Positions 25,895 to 37,586 of a stretch of DNA of 64,000 nt are shown in pieces. Origin of the DNA: Verrucosispora sioxanthis (GTDB taxonomy: Bacteria; Actinomycetota; Actinomycetes; Mycobacteriales; Micromonosporaceae); the NCBI RefSeq assembly GCF_010560025.1, contig NZ_SAIY01000003.1, positions 372,001-436,000 on the forward strand, written 5' to 3'. The notes below the pieces were generated by a model. The model saw nothing but the letters and a program-made list of their open reading frames with translations. It ran no database searches and was not told the origin of the DNA. The position numbers and the translations under genes were made by a program. Each line of letters opens with the position of its first letter. The stretch's first letter is position 1.

Positions 25895-27204
25895 ATATTC
25901 GGGCGACGGACACCCGCCGGCGCCGAGCTGCCGGACGAGCGGTGCAGGGTCGGCACCGCAAGGGCCGTCAGCCCGGTCACGGCCAGCACGCCCGCGCAGC
26001 CGTACAGCACCGCCGCGACGTCTGTGGCCTCCGCTACGAGACCGAACGCGTTGGCCGTCACCAGCAACGGCAGGCTCTGGACCAACACCAGCACGGACTG
26101 CACCCGGGCCAGGTGGGTGAGCGGCGTGGCGGCCAGGACCAGTGGACCGACGTGTGTGGCGAAGCAGCCGGAACCGACCCCGACGAGCACACCGGCCAGG
26201 ACGGCCGGCGACGGAGTGCGGCCGGCCGCGAGCATGATCACGCCAAGGGCGGCCACCAGCAGGCCCACGGCAGCCACCATGCCCGGCCGGCGGGACGCGC
26301 CGCGCAGCAGGACACCCACCCCGACTACCGCCGTACCCGCCGCCATCGCCGCGACGACCGCGCCCGCGGCCGACGGCGACCAGCCCCGCTGCCGGGCCAG
26401 CAGCGGCACCAGCAGCGTGCCGACCGGCAGCAGAAATCCGGCGACGACGCCGGTCACCAGCAGCGCCGCCCGCAGCACCGGCACCGACCAGGCGAGGCGC
26501 AGCCCGTCGAACGCCGCCGATGCCGGCGACCCCGAACCCGTCCCGCCGTCACCAGCCGTCCGGGCGTCACGCGACCGCCCGTGATTCGTCCCAGCCTTGA
26601 GCGCGTCCGGTGACCGCTCGGCGGCGGGCCGGACGACCAGCAGGGCCGCCAGCATCGCCAGGAAGGTGGCGGTGTTGGTCAGGGCCGCCCCGGCGAGCCC
26701 GGCCACGCCGAGCAGCAGGCCACCCAGCGGCGGGCCGGCGAACAACGCGAGCTGCCCGGCGAGTTGCCGGGCCGACATCGCGCGGGCCAGCACGTCCGGG
26801 GGCACCAGCCGGCGCGGCATCGAGCCGGAACTCGGCAGTTGGAAGGCGTCCACGGTGCCGATCGCCAGCGCGGTGAGCAGCAGGGGCAGCCGCAGATCGA
26901 GCGTCGACCACGCGGCCGCCGCCAACGCCACGGTGACCACGATCATCGCCGCGTTCGAGGCGATCAGGACGAGCCAGGCGCCGACCCGGTCCGCCACCGC
27001 ACCACCCACCAACAGCAGCAGCACCCGGGGCAGCACGATCGCGGTCGGCACCAGAGCGGCGAACCGAGCCCCCTGCCCGGCCGCCGCCCAGGCCATCGCG
27101 AACGCCATCGCCTGCACACCGACCAGACTCAGTGCGGTACCACCCAGCCACGCCCAGTACGTACCCGGCACCATCGCCCGGTCACCACTCGCCGCCACCA
27201 CCAT
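25891..27204 (-). CDS. MFS transporter
   Basis: 437 residues with about twelve hydrophobic segments split by a polar, glycine-rich loop (AGTNHGRSRDARTAGDGGTGSGS, about residues 205-228) that marks the centre of the MFS fold. Features such as GGAVADRVGAWLVLIASNAAM (the loop 2-3 region) place it among the enterobactin exporter-like/MFS_3 drug and siderophore exporters. The substrate is unknown. It precedes the MarR-GNAT gene in the same direction; MarR proteins often control exporters, so a functional link is plausible. Confidence 0.9.
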   Translation of the reverse strand: MVVAASGDRAMVPGTYWAWLGGTALSLVGVQAMAFAMAWAAAGQGARFAALVPTAIVLPRVLLLLVGGAVADRVGAWLVLIASNAAMIVVTVALAAAAWSTLDLRLPLLLTALAIGTVDAFQLPSSGSMPRRLVPPDVLARAMSARQLAGQLALFAGPPLGGLLLGVAGLAGAALTNTATFLAMLAALLVVRPAAERSPDALKAGTNHGRSRDARTAGDGGTGSGSPASAAFDGLRLAWSVPVLRAALLVTGVVAGFLLPVGTLLVPLLARQRGWSPSAAGAVVAAMAAGTAVVGVGVLLRGASRRPGMVAAVGLLVAALGVIMLAAGRTPSPAVLAGVLVGVGSGCFATHVGPLVLAATPLTHLARVQSVLVLVQSLPLLVTANAFGLVAEATDVAAVLYGCAGVLAVTGLTALAVPTLHRSSGSSAPAGVRRPNI

Positions 27205-27355
27205 GAACCCCCGTCGCCGACCGCCCGACCGGTCTCGGTGCAGCGCCGGCCGGCCGCCTTCGGCACCCTCCGACCTCGACCCGGTCGAGGGTCAATTCGG
27301 GTCCCCCCGGCCGGGCCCGTTCCCGACGTCTTGCGGTGGCCATAAAAGGCCGCGT

Positions 27356-27371
27356 ATGTTAGCGATAACAT
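27356..27371. promoter_or_regulatory. LacI/AraR-like operator upstream of GH127
   Basis: ATGTTA-GCGA-TAACAT has perfect 6+6 arms. It lies in the 328-bp region between the MFS and GH127 starts, about 162 bp before the GH127 ATG. It is the best copy of a motif repeated through the arabinan region. Nothing else was recognised in this gap. Confidence 0.75.
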
Positions 27372-27532
27372 CGATGGACTTGGCGTAGCCGCCACCGCAG
27401 CAGAACGCGCCGCGTCCGGTCGACGCGCGCTGCGCGCCGCGCGTCGACGTCATCGCACAGCTCCTCGCCGCCCGGTCGGCCACCACCCCGCCGGGTCGGG
27501 CGGCGCTCCCCCATGCCACCACGGAGGTCGTG

Positions 27533-30277
27533 ATGCCCCACCCGTCCCTCAACCGTCGACACGTGCTCCGGGCTGCCGGCGCGGCCGCCGTCGCCGCCGC
27601 CGTCGGCCCCGCGCTGGGCAACGGCACGGCCAGTGCCGCGCTATCCCCGGTGCGGCCCGACCTCGGCGTCTCCGCGTACGCCTTCGAGCCGGGCCAGGTG
27701 CGGTTGACCGCCAGCCGCTGGCTGGACAACCAGAACCGCACGGTCAACTACCTGCGCTTCGTCGACGTCAACCGGCTGCTCTACAACTTCCGCGCCAACC
27801 ACCGGCTGTCCACCGCCGGCGCCGCTGCCCTCGGCGGCTGGGAGGCACCCAACTTCCCGTTCCGCACCCACTCCCAGGGGCACTTCCTGAGCGCCTGGTC
27901 GTACCTGTGGGCCGTGCTCGGCGACACCTCCTGCCGGGACAAGGCCAACTACATGGTGGCCGAGATGGCGAAGTGCCAGGCCAACAACGGTGCCGCGGGC
28001 TTCAACACCGGCTACCTCAGCGGCTTCCCCGAGTCCGACTTCACCGCGGTGGAGAACCGCACGCTCAACAACGGCAACGTGCCGTACTACGCCATCCACA
28101 AGACCCTGGCCGGGCTGCTCGACGTGTGGCGGTACATCGGCAACAACCAGGCCCGCGACGTCCTGCTGGCGTTCGCCGGCTGGGTGGACTGGCGCACCAG
28201 CCGACTGAGTTCGGCGCAGATGCAGGCCATGCTGGGCACCGAGTTCGGCGGGATGAACGCCGTGCTGACCGACCTGTACCAGCAGACCGGCGACGCCCGC
28301 TGGTTGACCACCGCCCAACGGTTCGACCACAACGCCGTGTTCAACCCGCTGGCGGCCAACTCCGACCAGCTCAACGGGCTGCACGCCAACACCCAGGTAC
28401 CGAAGTGGATCGGCGCGGCCCGCGAGTTCAAGGCCACCGGCACCACCCGGTACCGGGACATCGCCAGCAACGCGTGGAACATGACGGTGAACGCGCACAC
28501 CTACGTCATCGGCGGCAACAGCCAGGCCGAACACTTCCGGGCACCCAACGCCATCGCCAGCTACCTGCGCAACGACACCTGCGAGGCGTGCAACACGTAC
28601 AACATGCTCAAGCTGACCCGGGAGCTGTGGCTGCTGGATCCGAACCGGGCCGGGTACTTCGACTTCTACGAGCGCGCGCTGCTCAACCACTTGATCGGGG
28701 CGCAGAATCCGGCCGACAACCACGGCCACATCACGTACTTCACCCCGTTGAACCCCGGCGGGCGGCGGGGCGTCGGGCCGGCGTGGGGCGGCGGCACCTG
28801 GAGCACCGACTACAACTCCTTCTGGTGCTGCCAGGGCTCGCAACTGGAAACCAACACCATGCTGATGAACTCGATCTACTTCCACAACGACACCACGCTC
28901 ACGGTGAACCTGTTCATGCCCTCGGTGCTGACCTGGTCGCAGCGCGGCATCACCGTCACCCAGAGCACCACCTACCCGGTCAGCGACACCACGACCCTCA
29001 CCGTGACCGGCGACGTCGGCGGGTCGTGGACGATGCGGATCCGCATCCCGGCCTGGACGCAGGGCGCGACGATCAGCGTCAACGGCGCCGCGCAGAACAT
29101 CACCACCACCCCGGGCACCTACGCCACCCTCGCCCGATCCTGGGCCTCCGGCGACACGGTGACGGTGCGGCTTCCGATGCGGGTCATCGTGCAGCCGGCC
29201 AACGACGACCCGAACGTGGTGGCCCTGACCTACGGCCCCGCGGTGCTCTCCGGCAACTACGGCAACACCGCGCTCTCCGCCCTGCCCGCCCTGGCCACCA
29301 CCTCGGTCAACCGGACCAGCACCTCGGCGTTGGCCTTCACCGCCACCGCCAACGGCGCCACGGTCAACCTGATCCCGTTCTACGACGCACACGGGCACAA
29401 CTACACCGTCTACTGGAACGCCAACGGTCAGTCCCCGGGCACCGGGACGGCGACGTTCCGGCTCGCCAACGTCGCCAGCGGCCTGGTGCTCGGCATCGAG
29501 AACATGTCCACCACCGACGGGGCGCCCGCGTTGCAGTGGGGCGACAACGGCACCGCCGACCACGACTGGCAGCTGGTCGTCGACGGCAACGCGGTGAAGT
29601 TCCGCAACGCCAACAGCGCCAAGGTGCTCGGCGTGCAGAACATGTCGACCGCCGACAACGCACAGGTGCTGCAGTGGTCCGACACCGGCACCGCCGACCA
29701 CCGGTGGACGATCGTGGACGTCGGCGACGGGTCACACAAGATCCGCAACGGGCACACCGGCAAACTGCTCGCCACCCTGAACGGTTCCACCGCCCAGGGC
29801 GCCCGCGTCGTGCAGGATCCGGACAACGGCACGCCGGACAACCAGTGGCGGTTCGTGCCCAACGGTGCCCGCCGCATCCAGAACCTGGCCACCGGTCTCG
29901 TGCTGGGCGTGCAGAACATGTCCACCGCCGACGGCGGACTGGTGATCCAGTGGGGCGACACCGGCACCGCCGACCACCTCTGGACCGCGATCGTGGACAG
30001 TGGCGGCTACCTGCGGCTGCGCAACTCGCACAGCGGCAAGGTGCTGGGCGTGGAGAACGGCAGCAGCGGCAACGGCGCCCGGGTGGTGCAGTGGGCCGAC
30101 AACGGCGCGGCCAGCAACCGCTGGCGGCTGCGGTACGCCGCGAACGGCTACTTCCGGATCCAGTCCGCCAACGGCGGGCGGGTCCTCGGTGTCACCGGGG
30201 CCTCGTCCAGTCAGGGTGCCCAGATCGTGATCTGGGACGACAGCGGCGCGGGCGACCACCGTTGGCGCTTCATCTGA
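27533..30277 (+). CDS. secreted GH127 beta-L-arabinofuranosidase with two ricin-type (CBM13-like) modules
   Basis: 914 residues. The N-terminus NRRHVLRAAGAAAVAAAVG is a Tat signal. The catalytic domain (about 40-640, former DUF1680) keeps the zinc/catalytic set of GH127: Glu351-x-Cys353 in TCEACNTYNMLKL and Cys432-Cys433 in FWCCQGS, with Glu333 as probable acid/base. In characterised members one of the paired cysteines is the nucleophile. The last 275 residues hold six beta-trefoil repeats (GVQNMSTAD and QW motifs), i.e. two ricin-type lectin domains. The ATG at 27533 was preferred to GTG 27530 because GGAGG is then five bases away. It removes terminal beta-L-arabinofuranose from plant glycoproteins or arabinans. 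Confidence 0.93.
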   Translation: MPHPSLNRRHVLRAAGAAAVAAAVGPALGNGTASAALSPVRPDLGVSAYAFEPGQVRLTASRWLDNQNRTVNYLRFVDVNRLLYNFRANHRLSTAGAAALGGWEAPNFPFRTHSQGHFLSAWSYLWAVLGDTSCRDKANYMVAEMAKCQANNGAAGFNTGYLSGFPESDFTAVENRTLNNGNVPYYAIHKTLAGLLDVWRYIGNNQARDVLLAFAGWVDWRTSRLSSAQMQAMLGTEFGGMNAVLTDLYQQTGDARWLTTAQRFDHNAVFNPLAANSDQLNGLHANTQVPKWIGAAREFKATGTTRYRDIASNAWNMTVNAHTYVIGGNSQAEHFRAPNAIASYLRNDTCEACNTYNMLKLTRELWLLDPNRAGYFDFYERALLNHLIGAQNPADNHGHITYFTPLNPGGRRGVGPAWGGGTWSTDYNSFWCCQGSQLETNTMLMNSIYFHNDTTLTVNLFMPSVLTWSQRGITVTQSTTYPVSDTTTLTVTGDVGGSWTMRIRIPAWTQGATISVNGAAQNITTTPGTYATLARSWASGDTVTVRLPMRVIVQPANDDPNVVALTYGPAVLSGNYGNTALSALPALATTSVNRTSTSALAFTATANGATVNLIPFYDAHGHNYTVYWNANGQSPGTGTATFRLANVASGLVLGIENMSTTDGAPALQWGDNGTADHDWQLVVDGNAVKFRNANSAKVLGVQNMSTADNAQVLQWSDTGTADHRWTIVDVGDGSHKIRNGHTGKLLATLNGSTAQGARVVQDPDNGTPDNQWRFVPNGARRIQNLATGLVLGVQNMSTADGGLVIQWGDTGTADHLWTAIVDSGGYLRLRNSHSGKVLGVENGSSGNGARVVQWADNGAASNRWRLRYAANGYFRIQSANGGRVLGVTGASSSQGAQIVIWDDSGAGDHRWRFI

Positions 30278-30292
30278 GCTGACCCGCCGTCA

Positions 30293-30341
30293 CCGAGGCC
30301 GCCGGGCGCCACCCACCACGGGTCGTGTCCGGCGGCCTCGG
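30293..30341. terminator. hairpin terminator after GH127
   Basis: A 13-bp stem CCGAGGCCGCCGG with its complement and a 23-nt loop lies 16 nt past the stop codon. Confidence 0.75.
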
Positions 30342-30386
30342 CCGTCGTCCCGGGACCGCCTACACATCCACCATCATCGCTTGATG

Positions 30387-30402
30387 ATGTTATCGATAAC
30401 AT
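30387..30402. promoter_or_regulatory. LacI/AraR-like operator upstream of GH10
   Basis: ATGTTATCGATAACAT is a perfect 16-bp palindrome 357 bp before the xylanase start. The stretch 30403-30758 has no convincing gene and would be an unusually long leader, so the promoter may lie nearer the gene or the leader may be regulatory. Confidence 0.75.
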
Positions 30403-30407
30403 GCTAG

Positions 30408-32132
<1,725 letters not shown>

Positions 32133-32179
32133 CCACTCCCCCGACCCCACCCCGACCCCACCCCCACCCCACCCCACCG

Positions 32180-32239
32180 GTTGATCAAGAAGTTTTGGTC
32201 GCGTCCAGCACGTAGGCCGACCAAAACTTCTTGATCAAC
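32180..32239. repeat. 22-bp perfect inverted repeat between convergent genes
   Basis: Arms 32180-32201 and 32218-32239 (starting GTTGATCAAGAAGTTTTGG) are exact complements around a 16-nt loop. The arms are far more AT-rich than their surroundings. It lies between the convergent GH10 and LacI genes and can act as a bidirectional terminator. I recall similar TTGATCAAG palindromes dispersed in Micromonospora genomes, so it may be a mobile or structural repeat; this was not searched. Confidence 0.85.
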
Positions 32240-32254
32240 TCTTCGGAGGGTTCC

Positions 32255-32296
32255 GGGGGTGGGGTGGGTGGGGTGGGTGGGGTGGGTGGGGTGGGG
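32255..32296. repeat. G-tract tandem repeat, potential G-quadruplex
   Basis: Nine runs of 3-5 G are separated by single T, with a 9-bp period (GGGGTGGGT), ending at the LacI stop codon. A mirror C-rich tract (32138-32178) lies on the other side of the palindrome, directly after the GH10 stop, so the whole 160-bp gap is symmetric. Confidence 0.85.
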
Positions 32297-33307
32297 TCAG
32301 CGGCGGGGAGGTGGGGCTACGCTTCGGCGGGCGACCAGGGTCGGGGCGATGGTCCGGCGCAGGGCACCGCCGCTCACCGACTCGATCTGGGTGAGCAGCA
32401 TCTCCAGGCTCGCCCGTGCCACCGCGCCGAAATCCGGTCGTACGGTGGTCAGCGGCGGAATGAAGTAGGCGGCCTCGGGCACGTCGTCGAAGCCGACCAC
32501 GCTGATGTCGTCCGGCACCCGGCGGCCGTGCTCGTGCAGGGCGCGCAGCACTCCGAGGGCCAGGTGGTCGTTGGCGGTGAAGACGGCGGTGACGTCGGGC
32601 ATCCGGGCCAGCATCTGCCCGCACCGGTAGCCGGCCGCCGCGGACCAGTCCGCCGGCACCAGCGGTGGGATCTCCGCCCCGGCCGAGGTCAAGGCCTCCC
32701 GCCAGCCCTCGATGCGGCCGGCGCTGTCGAACCAGTCCGACGGGCCGGACACGTGCCAGACCGTACGGTGGCCGGCGTCGAGCAGGTGCTGGGTGGCGGC
32801 CCGGGCGCCGGCGGCCTGGTCCACGGTCACCAGCGGCATCGGTCGGTGCGGATCACCGTCCACGGTCACCAGCGGCACGTCCTTGGGTAGGCGCTCCAGC
32901 GCCTCGCCCGCCGACTCCACCGGCGCGATCACCACGATACCGGCGACCCGGTGCGCCAGATGCCGCTCGACCACCGCGGAGATCGACCGATGGTCGAGGT
33001 CACGCACGCTACCCACACTGACCGCGAAACCGGACTCGGCGGCCGTCTGCTCCAGCGCGGCCAGTAGCGAGGCCGGACCGTAGAGGGTGGTGTTCTGCGC
33101 GACCACGCCGATCACCTGGGATCGGCCGGTGACCAGCGCACGGGCCGCCCGGTTCGGCCGGTAGCCGAGCTCGGCGATGGCCGCCTGGACCCGCAGCCGG
33201 GTCTGCTCCCGCACGTTCGGGTGCCCGTTGAGCACGCGTGAGACCGTCTGGTGGGAAACACCGGCGAGGCGGGCCACGTCCGTCATCGCAGGATCGCGTA
33301 CGGCCAT
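32297..33307 (-). CDS. LacI-family transcriptional regulator (AraR-like candidate)
   Basis: 336 residues. The N-terminal helix-turn-helix MTDVARLAGVSHQTVSRVLNGHPNV (about residues 8-32) with hinge helix NRAARALVTGRS is textbook LacI. The rest is a sugar-binding core (VTVDQAAGARAATQHLLDAGH, then FTANDHLALGVLRAL and DDISVVGFDDVPEAAYFIPPLTTVRPDF). It lies in the middle of the arabinan/xylan genes and is divergent from GH27. It is the obvious protein for the repeated 16-bp operator, with L-arabinose or a xylo/arabino-oligosaccharide as inducer; this is inferred. ATG at 33307 has GGGGAG six bases upstream. Confidence 0.9.
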   Translation of the reverse strand: MAVRDPAMTDVARLAGVSHQTVSRVLNGHPNVREQTRLRVQAAIAELGYRPNRAARALVTGRSQVIGVVAQNTTLYGPASLLAALEQTAAESGFAVSVGSVRDLDHRSISAVVERHLAHRVAGIVVIAPVESAGEALERLPKDVPLVTVDGDPHRPMPLVTVDQAAGARAATQHLLDAGHRTVWHVSGPSDWFDSAGRIEGWREALTSAGAEIPPLVPADWSAAAGYRCGQMLARMPDVTAVFTANDHLALGVLRALHEHGRRVPDDISVVGFDDVPEAAYFIPPLTTVRPDFGAVARASLEMLLTQIESVSGGALRRTIAPTLVARRSVAPPPRR

Positions 33308-33600
33308 CTCACACTCCCCGCAATCCAGTCATCGCCGCAGCCCGTCGGCGATGACTGGCACGGCTCAGGTACAAAGATCCCCTCGCGCGGTGCCCACGCC
33401 GGCCGTGCCGTCCGGGTGGAGAGCGCTAGATCACGCACAGTCTAGCGCCAGCAGCCGCCCCGGTGACCGCCGACCCGACCGCAGCTTCCGGCAGGTCCTT
33501 CTGTTAACGGTCACACCCGTAACTTCCCTGGCGTGTCAGCTGCCCGTGTCAACACTCCGCTGCGGCTGCACGAGCGGCAACTGACAATTTACAGGCATTG

Positions 33601-33616
33601 ATGATAGCGATAACAT
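33601..33616. promoter_or_regulatory. LacI/AraR-like operator upstream of GH27
   Basis: ATGATA-GCGA-TAACAT has one arm mismatch. It lies in the 542-bp divergent region 33308-33849 between lacI and GH27 and could regulate both. No gene was recognised in this region. Confidence 0.65.
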
Positions 33617-33849
33617 TCCTGTCATCGGAATGGCATCTGCCGACACGGCGCGGCGGGAGCCATGCGGGGCCCGCAACGGCGTGACGACCAGCGATGTCCG
33701 GGCCTGGCACATCGGCGTCCCGGACGACTGCACGCGTACGTGGGCGGCGTTCGCCGGATCCGCGCAGGGTTCCACCCGGCCGCCCCGCCGCACGCCGCCA
33801 CGACGGCGGGCCGCACCGACCACCACACCGACACAAGGAGGAATCCAAC

Positions 33850-35502
33850 GTGCGTAGCGCGAGAAGGTGGCTGACCGCCGCCCTCGGCATCCTGACGGTG
33901 ACGCTCGCCGCGAGCTTCGCCGACGGGGTCGTCTCCCCCAGGCCGGCGCAGGCGCTGAACAACGGCGTCGCCCGTACCCCGCCGATGGGCTGGAACACCT
34001 GGAACACGTTCGGCTGCAACATCAACGAGACGCTCATCCGCCAGATGGCCGACGCGATCGTCAACCACGGTCTGCGCGACCTCGGGTACAAGTACGTCGT
34101 CGTCGACGACTGCTGGTTCAACCCGGACCGGGACGCGCAGGGCAACCTCCAGGCCCACCCGCAGCGGTTCCCGAGCGGCATGAAGGCCCTCGGCGACTAC
34201 CTGCACTCCCGGGGCCTGCTGTTCGGCATCTACCAGGGGCCGCTGGACCAGACCTGCGCCCAGTACTTCGACTCCTTCCCCGGTTCCACCGGCAGCCTCG
34301 GACACGAGTACCAGGACGCCCGGCAGTTCGCCGCCTGGGGCGTGGACTACCTCAAGTACGACTGGTGCTCCCCCACCGGCACTATCAACGAGCAGGTGGC
34401 GCGGTTCAGCATCATGCGCGACGCGCTGGCGGCCACCGGACGGCCGATCGTCTACAGCATCAACTCGAACAGCATCCACGAGAAGACCGGGCCGCAACGC
34501 AACTGGAGCGACGTGGCCAACCTCTGGCGGACCACCGAGGACATCACCAACACCTGGGACAGCGGCCAGACCAACGGCTACCCGATGGGCATCCAGAACA
34601 TCGTCAACGTCAACGTGCCACTCGCCGGCTACGCCGCACCCGGGGGATTCAACGACCCGGACATGCTGGAGGTCGGCAACGGCGGCATGAACGACACCGA
34701 GATGCGCAGCCACTTCGCGCTGTGGTCGATGATGGCCGCACCGCTGATGATGGGCAACGACCTGCGCTCGGCCAGCACCGCAACGCTCGACGTCCTGCGC
34801 AACCAGCACCTGATCGCGATCAACCAGGACACGTTGGGGTTGCAGGCCGTCCAGGTCTCGCACGACGGCACCCGGCGGATCCTGGCCAAGCGGCTGGCCA
34901 ACGGTGACGTCGCGGTCGCCCTGTTCAACCAGGGCAACTCCACCACGACGATCTCCACCACGGCGGCGGCGATCGGCAAGACCGGCAGCTCGTTCACGTT
35001 GCTCAACGCGTGGACCGGCGGCACCTCCACGAGCACCGGAACCATCTCCGCGAGCGTTCCGGCACACGGCACCGTGGTGTACCGGGTCAGCGGTGGCGGC
35101 ACCACCAACCCGCCGGTCCCGAGCACCTTCCGGCTGCGCAGCGAGTCGGCCGGGCGCTGCCTCGATCTCGACAACTCGAACACCGCGAACGGCACGGGCA
35201 CCCTGATCTGGGACTGCCACGGCAACCCCAACCAGCAGATCACCCAGAACGGCCAGACGTTGCGGATCCTCGGCAAGTGCCTGGACGTGCCGACGAACGC
35301 GACGAACGGCACCCGGGTGCAGGTCTGGGACTGCAATGGCGGCACCAACCAGCAGTGGACGCTCAACAGCAACGGCACGGTGAGCAACGGCCGCTTCCCC
35401 TCGCTGTGTCTGGACGTCAACGGCGCCGGTACGGCCAACGGAACCGCGGTCATCCTCTGGTCCTGCCACGGCAACACCAACCAGCGGTGGAGCCGGGCGT
35501 GA
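33850..35502 (+). CDS. secreted GH27 alpha-galactosidase with C-terminal ricin-type module
   Basis: About 550 residues. GTG at 33850 follows AAGGAGG by several bases and opens a signal peptide ending near RPAQA (residue 35). The GH27 barrel starts [15 protein letters not shown]. Nucleophile Asp171 is in YLKYDWC and acid/base Asp231 is in WRTTEDI, with [14 protein letters not shown] as a further signature. A beta-sandwich follows, then a ricin-type CBM13 (about 423-550) with the QxW repeats [26 protein letters not shown] and [14 protein letters not shown]. Some GH27 enzymes act as beta-L-arabinopyranosidases, which would also suit this region. Confidence 0.94.
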   Translation: MRSARRWLTAALGILTVTLAASFADGVVSPRPAQALNNGVARTPPMGWNTWNTFGCNINETLIRQMADAIVNHGLRDLGYKYVVVDDCWFNPDRDAQGNLQAHPQRFPSGMKALGDYLHSRGLLFGIYQGPLDQTCAQYFDSFPGSTGSLGHEYQDARQFAAWGVDYLKYDWCSPTGTINEQVARFSIMRDALAATGRPIVYSINSNSIHEKTGPQRNWSDVANLWRTTEDITNTWDSGQTNGYPMGIQNIVNVNVPLAGYAAPGGFNDPDMLEVGNGGMNDTEMRSHFALWSMMAAPLMMGNDLRSASTATLDVLRNQHLIAINQDTLGLQAVQVSHDGTRRILAKRLANGDVAVALFNQGNSTTTISTTAAAIGKTGSSFTLLNAWTGGTSTSTGTISASVPAHGTVVYRVSGGGTTNPPVPSTFRLRSESAGRCLDLDNSNTANGTGTLIWDCHGNPNQQITQNGQTLRILGKCLDVPTNATNGTRVQVWDCNGGTNQQWTLNSNGTVSNGRFPSLCLDVNGAGTANGTAVILWSCHGNTNQRWSRA

Positions 35503-35520
35503 GGACCGCCCGGCAGTCGG

Positions 35521-35547
35521 GGGCACGCGACGTGACGTCGCGTGCCC
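35521..35547. terminator. palindrome after GH27
   Basis: A 13+1+13 perfect palindrome (arm GGGCACGCGACGT) lies 18 nt past the GH27 stop and 28 nt before the GH43 start. Probable terminator or processing hairpin between the two genes. Confidence 0.7.
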
Positions 35548-35575
35548 GCACCACCCCGCATCCTGGCGGTGCCGC

Positions 35576-37392
35576 ATGATGCCGCGGCCCGCCCGTCGAA
35601 GCGCCCCGGCACTCCGGCGCCTCGTCGCCGTGCTCGCGAGCGCGGCCTGCACGATCGCCCTGCTACCCGGCCTCGCGCGGGCCGACAATCCGATCGTCCA
35701 GCACATCTACACCGCCGACCCGGCACCGATGGTGCACGACGGTCGGGTCTACCTCTACACCGGACACGACGAGGACGGCTCCACCTACTTCACCATGCGT
35801 GACTGGCGGGTCTTCTCCTCGGCCGACATGGTGAACTGGACCGACCACGGCACGCCGATGAGCCTGGCCACCTTCGCCTGGGCGGACGCCAACGCGTGGG
35901 CCGGGCACGTCATCGCCCGCAACGGGAAGTTCTACTGGTACGTGCCGGTCCGGCAACGCTCGAACGGGCAGATGGTCATCGGGGTCGGGGTCGCGGACAG
36001 CCCGACCGGGCCGTTCCGGGACGCACTCGGCCGTCCGCTGGTCGGCAACGGCGAGATCGATCCGCACGCGTTCATCGACGACGACGGTCAGGCGTACCTG
36101 TACTGGGGCAACCCGAACCTGTGGTACGTGCGGCTCAACCCTGACATGATCTCGTTCTCCGGCGGACCGACCCAGATCCCGCTGACCACGGGGGGCTTCG
36201 GCACCCGCACCGGCAATGCCAGCCGGCCCACCCTCTACGAGGAGGGGCCGTGGGTCTACAAGCGCAACGGGATCTACTACAACGTGTTCGCGGCGGAGTG
36301 CTGCTCGGAGTTCATCGGCTACTCGACGGCACCCGGCCCGACCGGGCCGTGGACGTACCGGGGAACGGTGATGCCCCGGCAGGGCTCCAGCTTCACCAAC
36401 CACCCCGGCGTGATCGACTTCGCCGGTGGTCGTACTTCTTCTACCACAACGGTGCGCTGCCCGGCGGTGGCGGGTACACCCGGTCGGTCGCGGTGGAGAA
36501 ATTCACCTACGGCTCCAACGGGACAATCCCCACCATGAACATGACCACCTCCGGGGCACCCCAGGTCGGCACGTTGAACCCGTACGTGCGCCAGGAGGCG
36601 GAGACGATCGCCTGGGGTTCCGGTATCGAGACCGAGCCGTCCAGCGAGGGTGGCATGAACGTCGGCTGGATCGACAACGGCGACTACATCAAGGTCAAGG
36701 GGGTTGCCTTCGGTACCGGCGCGACCACCTTCTCCGCGCGGGTCGCCTCAGCCACCAGCGGCGGCCGCATCGAGGTACGGCTGGACAGCGCCAGCGGCCC
36801 ACTGGTGGGCACCTGCACGGTGGCCGGCACCGGTGGGTGGCAGACCTGGACCACCACCAGTTGCGGGGTGAGTGGCGCCACCGGTACGCGCGATCTCTAC
36901 CTGCGTTTCGCCGGCGGCAGCGGCAGCCTGTTCAACGTGAACTGGTGGCAGTTCGCCGGGGGCGGCAGCGCACCGACGGCCTACCGGATCGTCAACCGCA
37001 ACAGCGGGCAGGTCGTCGACGTCCAGCAGCCGAACCTCGACAACCTCGCGGTGATCGGTCAGTGGAGCAGCAACGGCAACGCCTGGCAGCAGTGGCGTTT
37101 CCTCGACGCCGGCAGCGGCAACGTACGGCTGCAGAGCGTGCACAGCGGCAAGTGCGTCGACGTGCGCGACGTCTCCACGGCCGACGGTGCGCAGATCATC
37201 CAGTACACCTGCCACGACGGTCTGAACCAGGTCTTCAGCTGGCGGTCGACCGGCGACGGCTACCACCAGTTGGTCAACGTCAACAGCAACAAGTGCCTGA
37301 ACGTGGTCGGTGGCTCCACCGCTGCCGGTGCCGCCCTGGAGCAGCGTACGTGCGGCTCCGCGGCCAGCATGCAGTGGTCCCGCGCCGCCTGA
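35576..37392 (+). CDS. secreted GH43 arabinofuranosidase/xylosidase with CBM6 and CBM13 (single frameshift)
   Basis: About 605 residues if one G is added to the GG at 36428-36429, turning DFAGGRTSS into [14 protein letters not shown] signal peptide (ends ARA near residue 36) leads to a five-bladed GH43 domain with Asp in [11 protein letters not shown] (base), Asp in [12 protein letters not shown] and Glu in [12 protein letters not shown] (acid). CBM6 follows ([15 protein letters not shown] to FNVNWWQF), then ricin-type repeats ([14 protein letters not shown] to MQWSRA). This module order is typical of arabinoxylan arabinofuranohydrolases. As given, the frame breaks near residue 285 and loses the binding modules. 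Confidence 0.88.
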
Positions 37393-37414
37393 GCCACAGG
37401 TAGCAGAGAACGGA

Positions 37415-37449
37415 CGGGTGCCGGGTGGGATCTTCCCACCCGGCACCCG
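37415..37449. terminator. strong hairpin after GH43 (15-bp stem)
   Basis: CGGGTGCCGGGTGGG pairs perfectly across a 5-nt loop (ATCTT), 22 nt beyond the GH43 stop. Confidence 0.85.
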
Positions 37450-37493
37450 CATGTCCCCCGGCTGCCGGCGGCGGCAATCGCCGGACCGGAGGA

Positions 37494-37533
37494 GGGGCCT
37501 GTCGCCCGCTCGGCGGGCGGGGCGACAGGCCCC
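37494..37533. terminator. second hairpin between convergent GH43 genes
   Basis: A 14-bp stem GGGGCCTGTCGCCC with its complement and a 12-nt loop serves the opposing GH43 gene, which ends at 37587. Confidence 0.8.
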
Positions 37534-37586
37534 GGTCCGTGGGTGACGGCCCGGCATCGGTACGACGCCGGACCGTCACCGTCACC

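Noticed and set aside
27641..29701. A 686-codon minus-strand frame opposite GH127
   Set aside because: Same reason: low-complexity, Val/Gly/Arg-rich translation that follows the codon positions of the real gene.
32255..32296. Possible CRISPR-like or VNTR array in the G-tract
   Set aside because: The units are 9 bp with no spacers, so it is a simple tandem repeat and not a CRISPR array.
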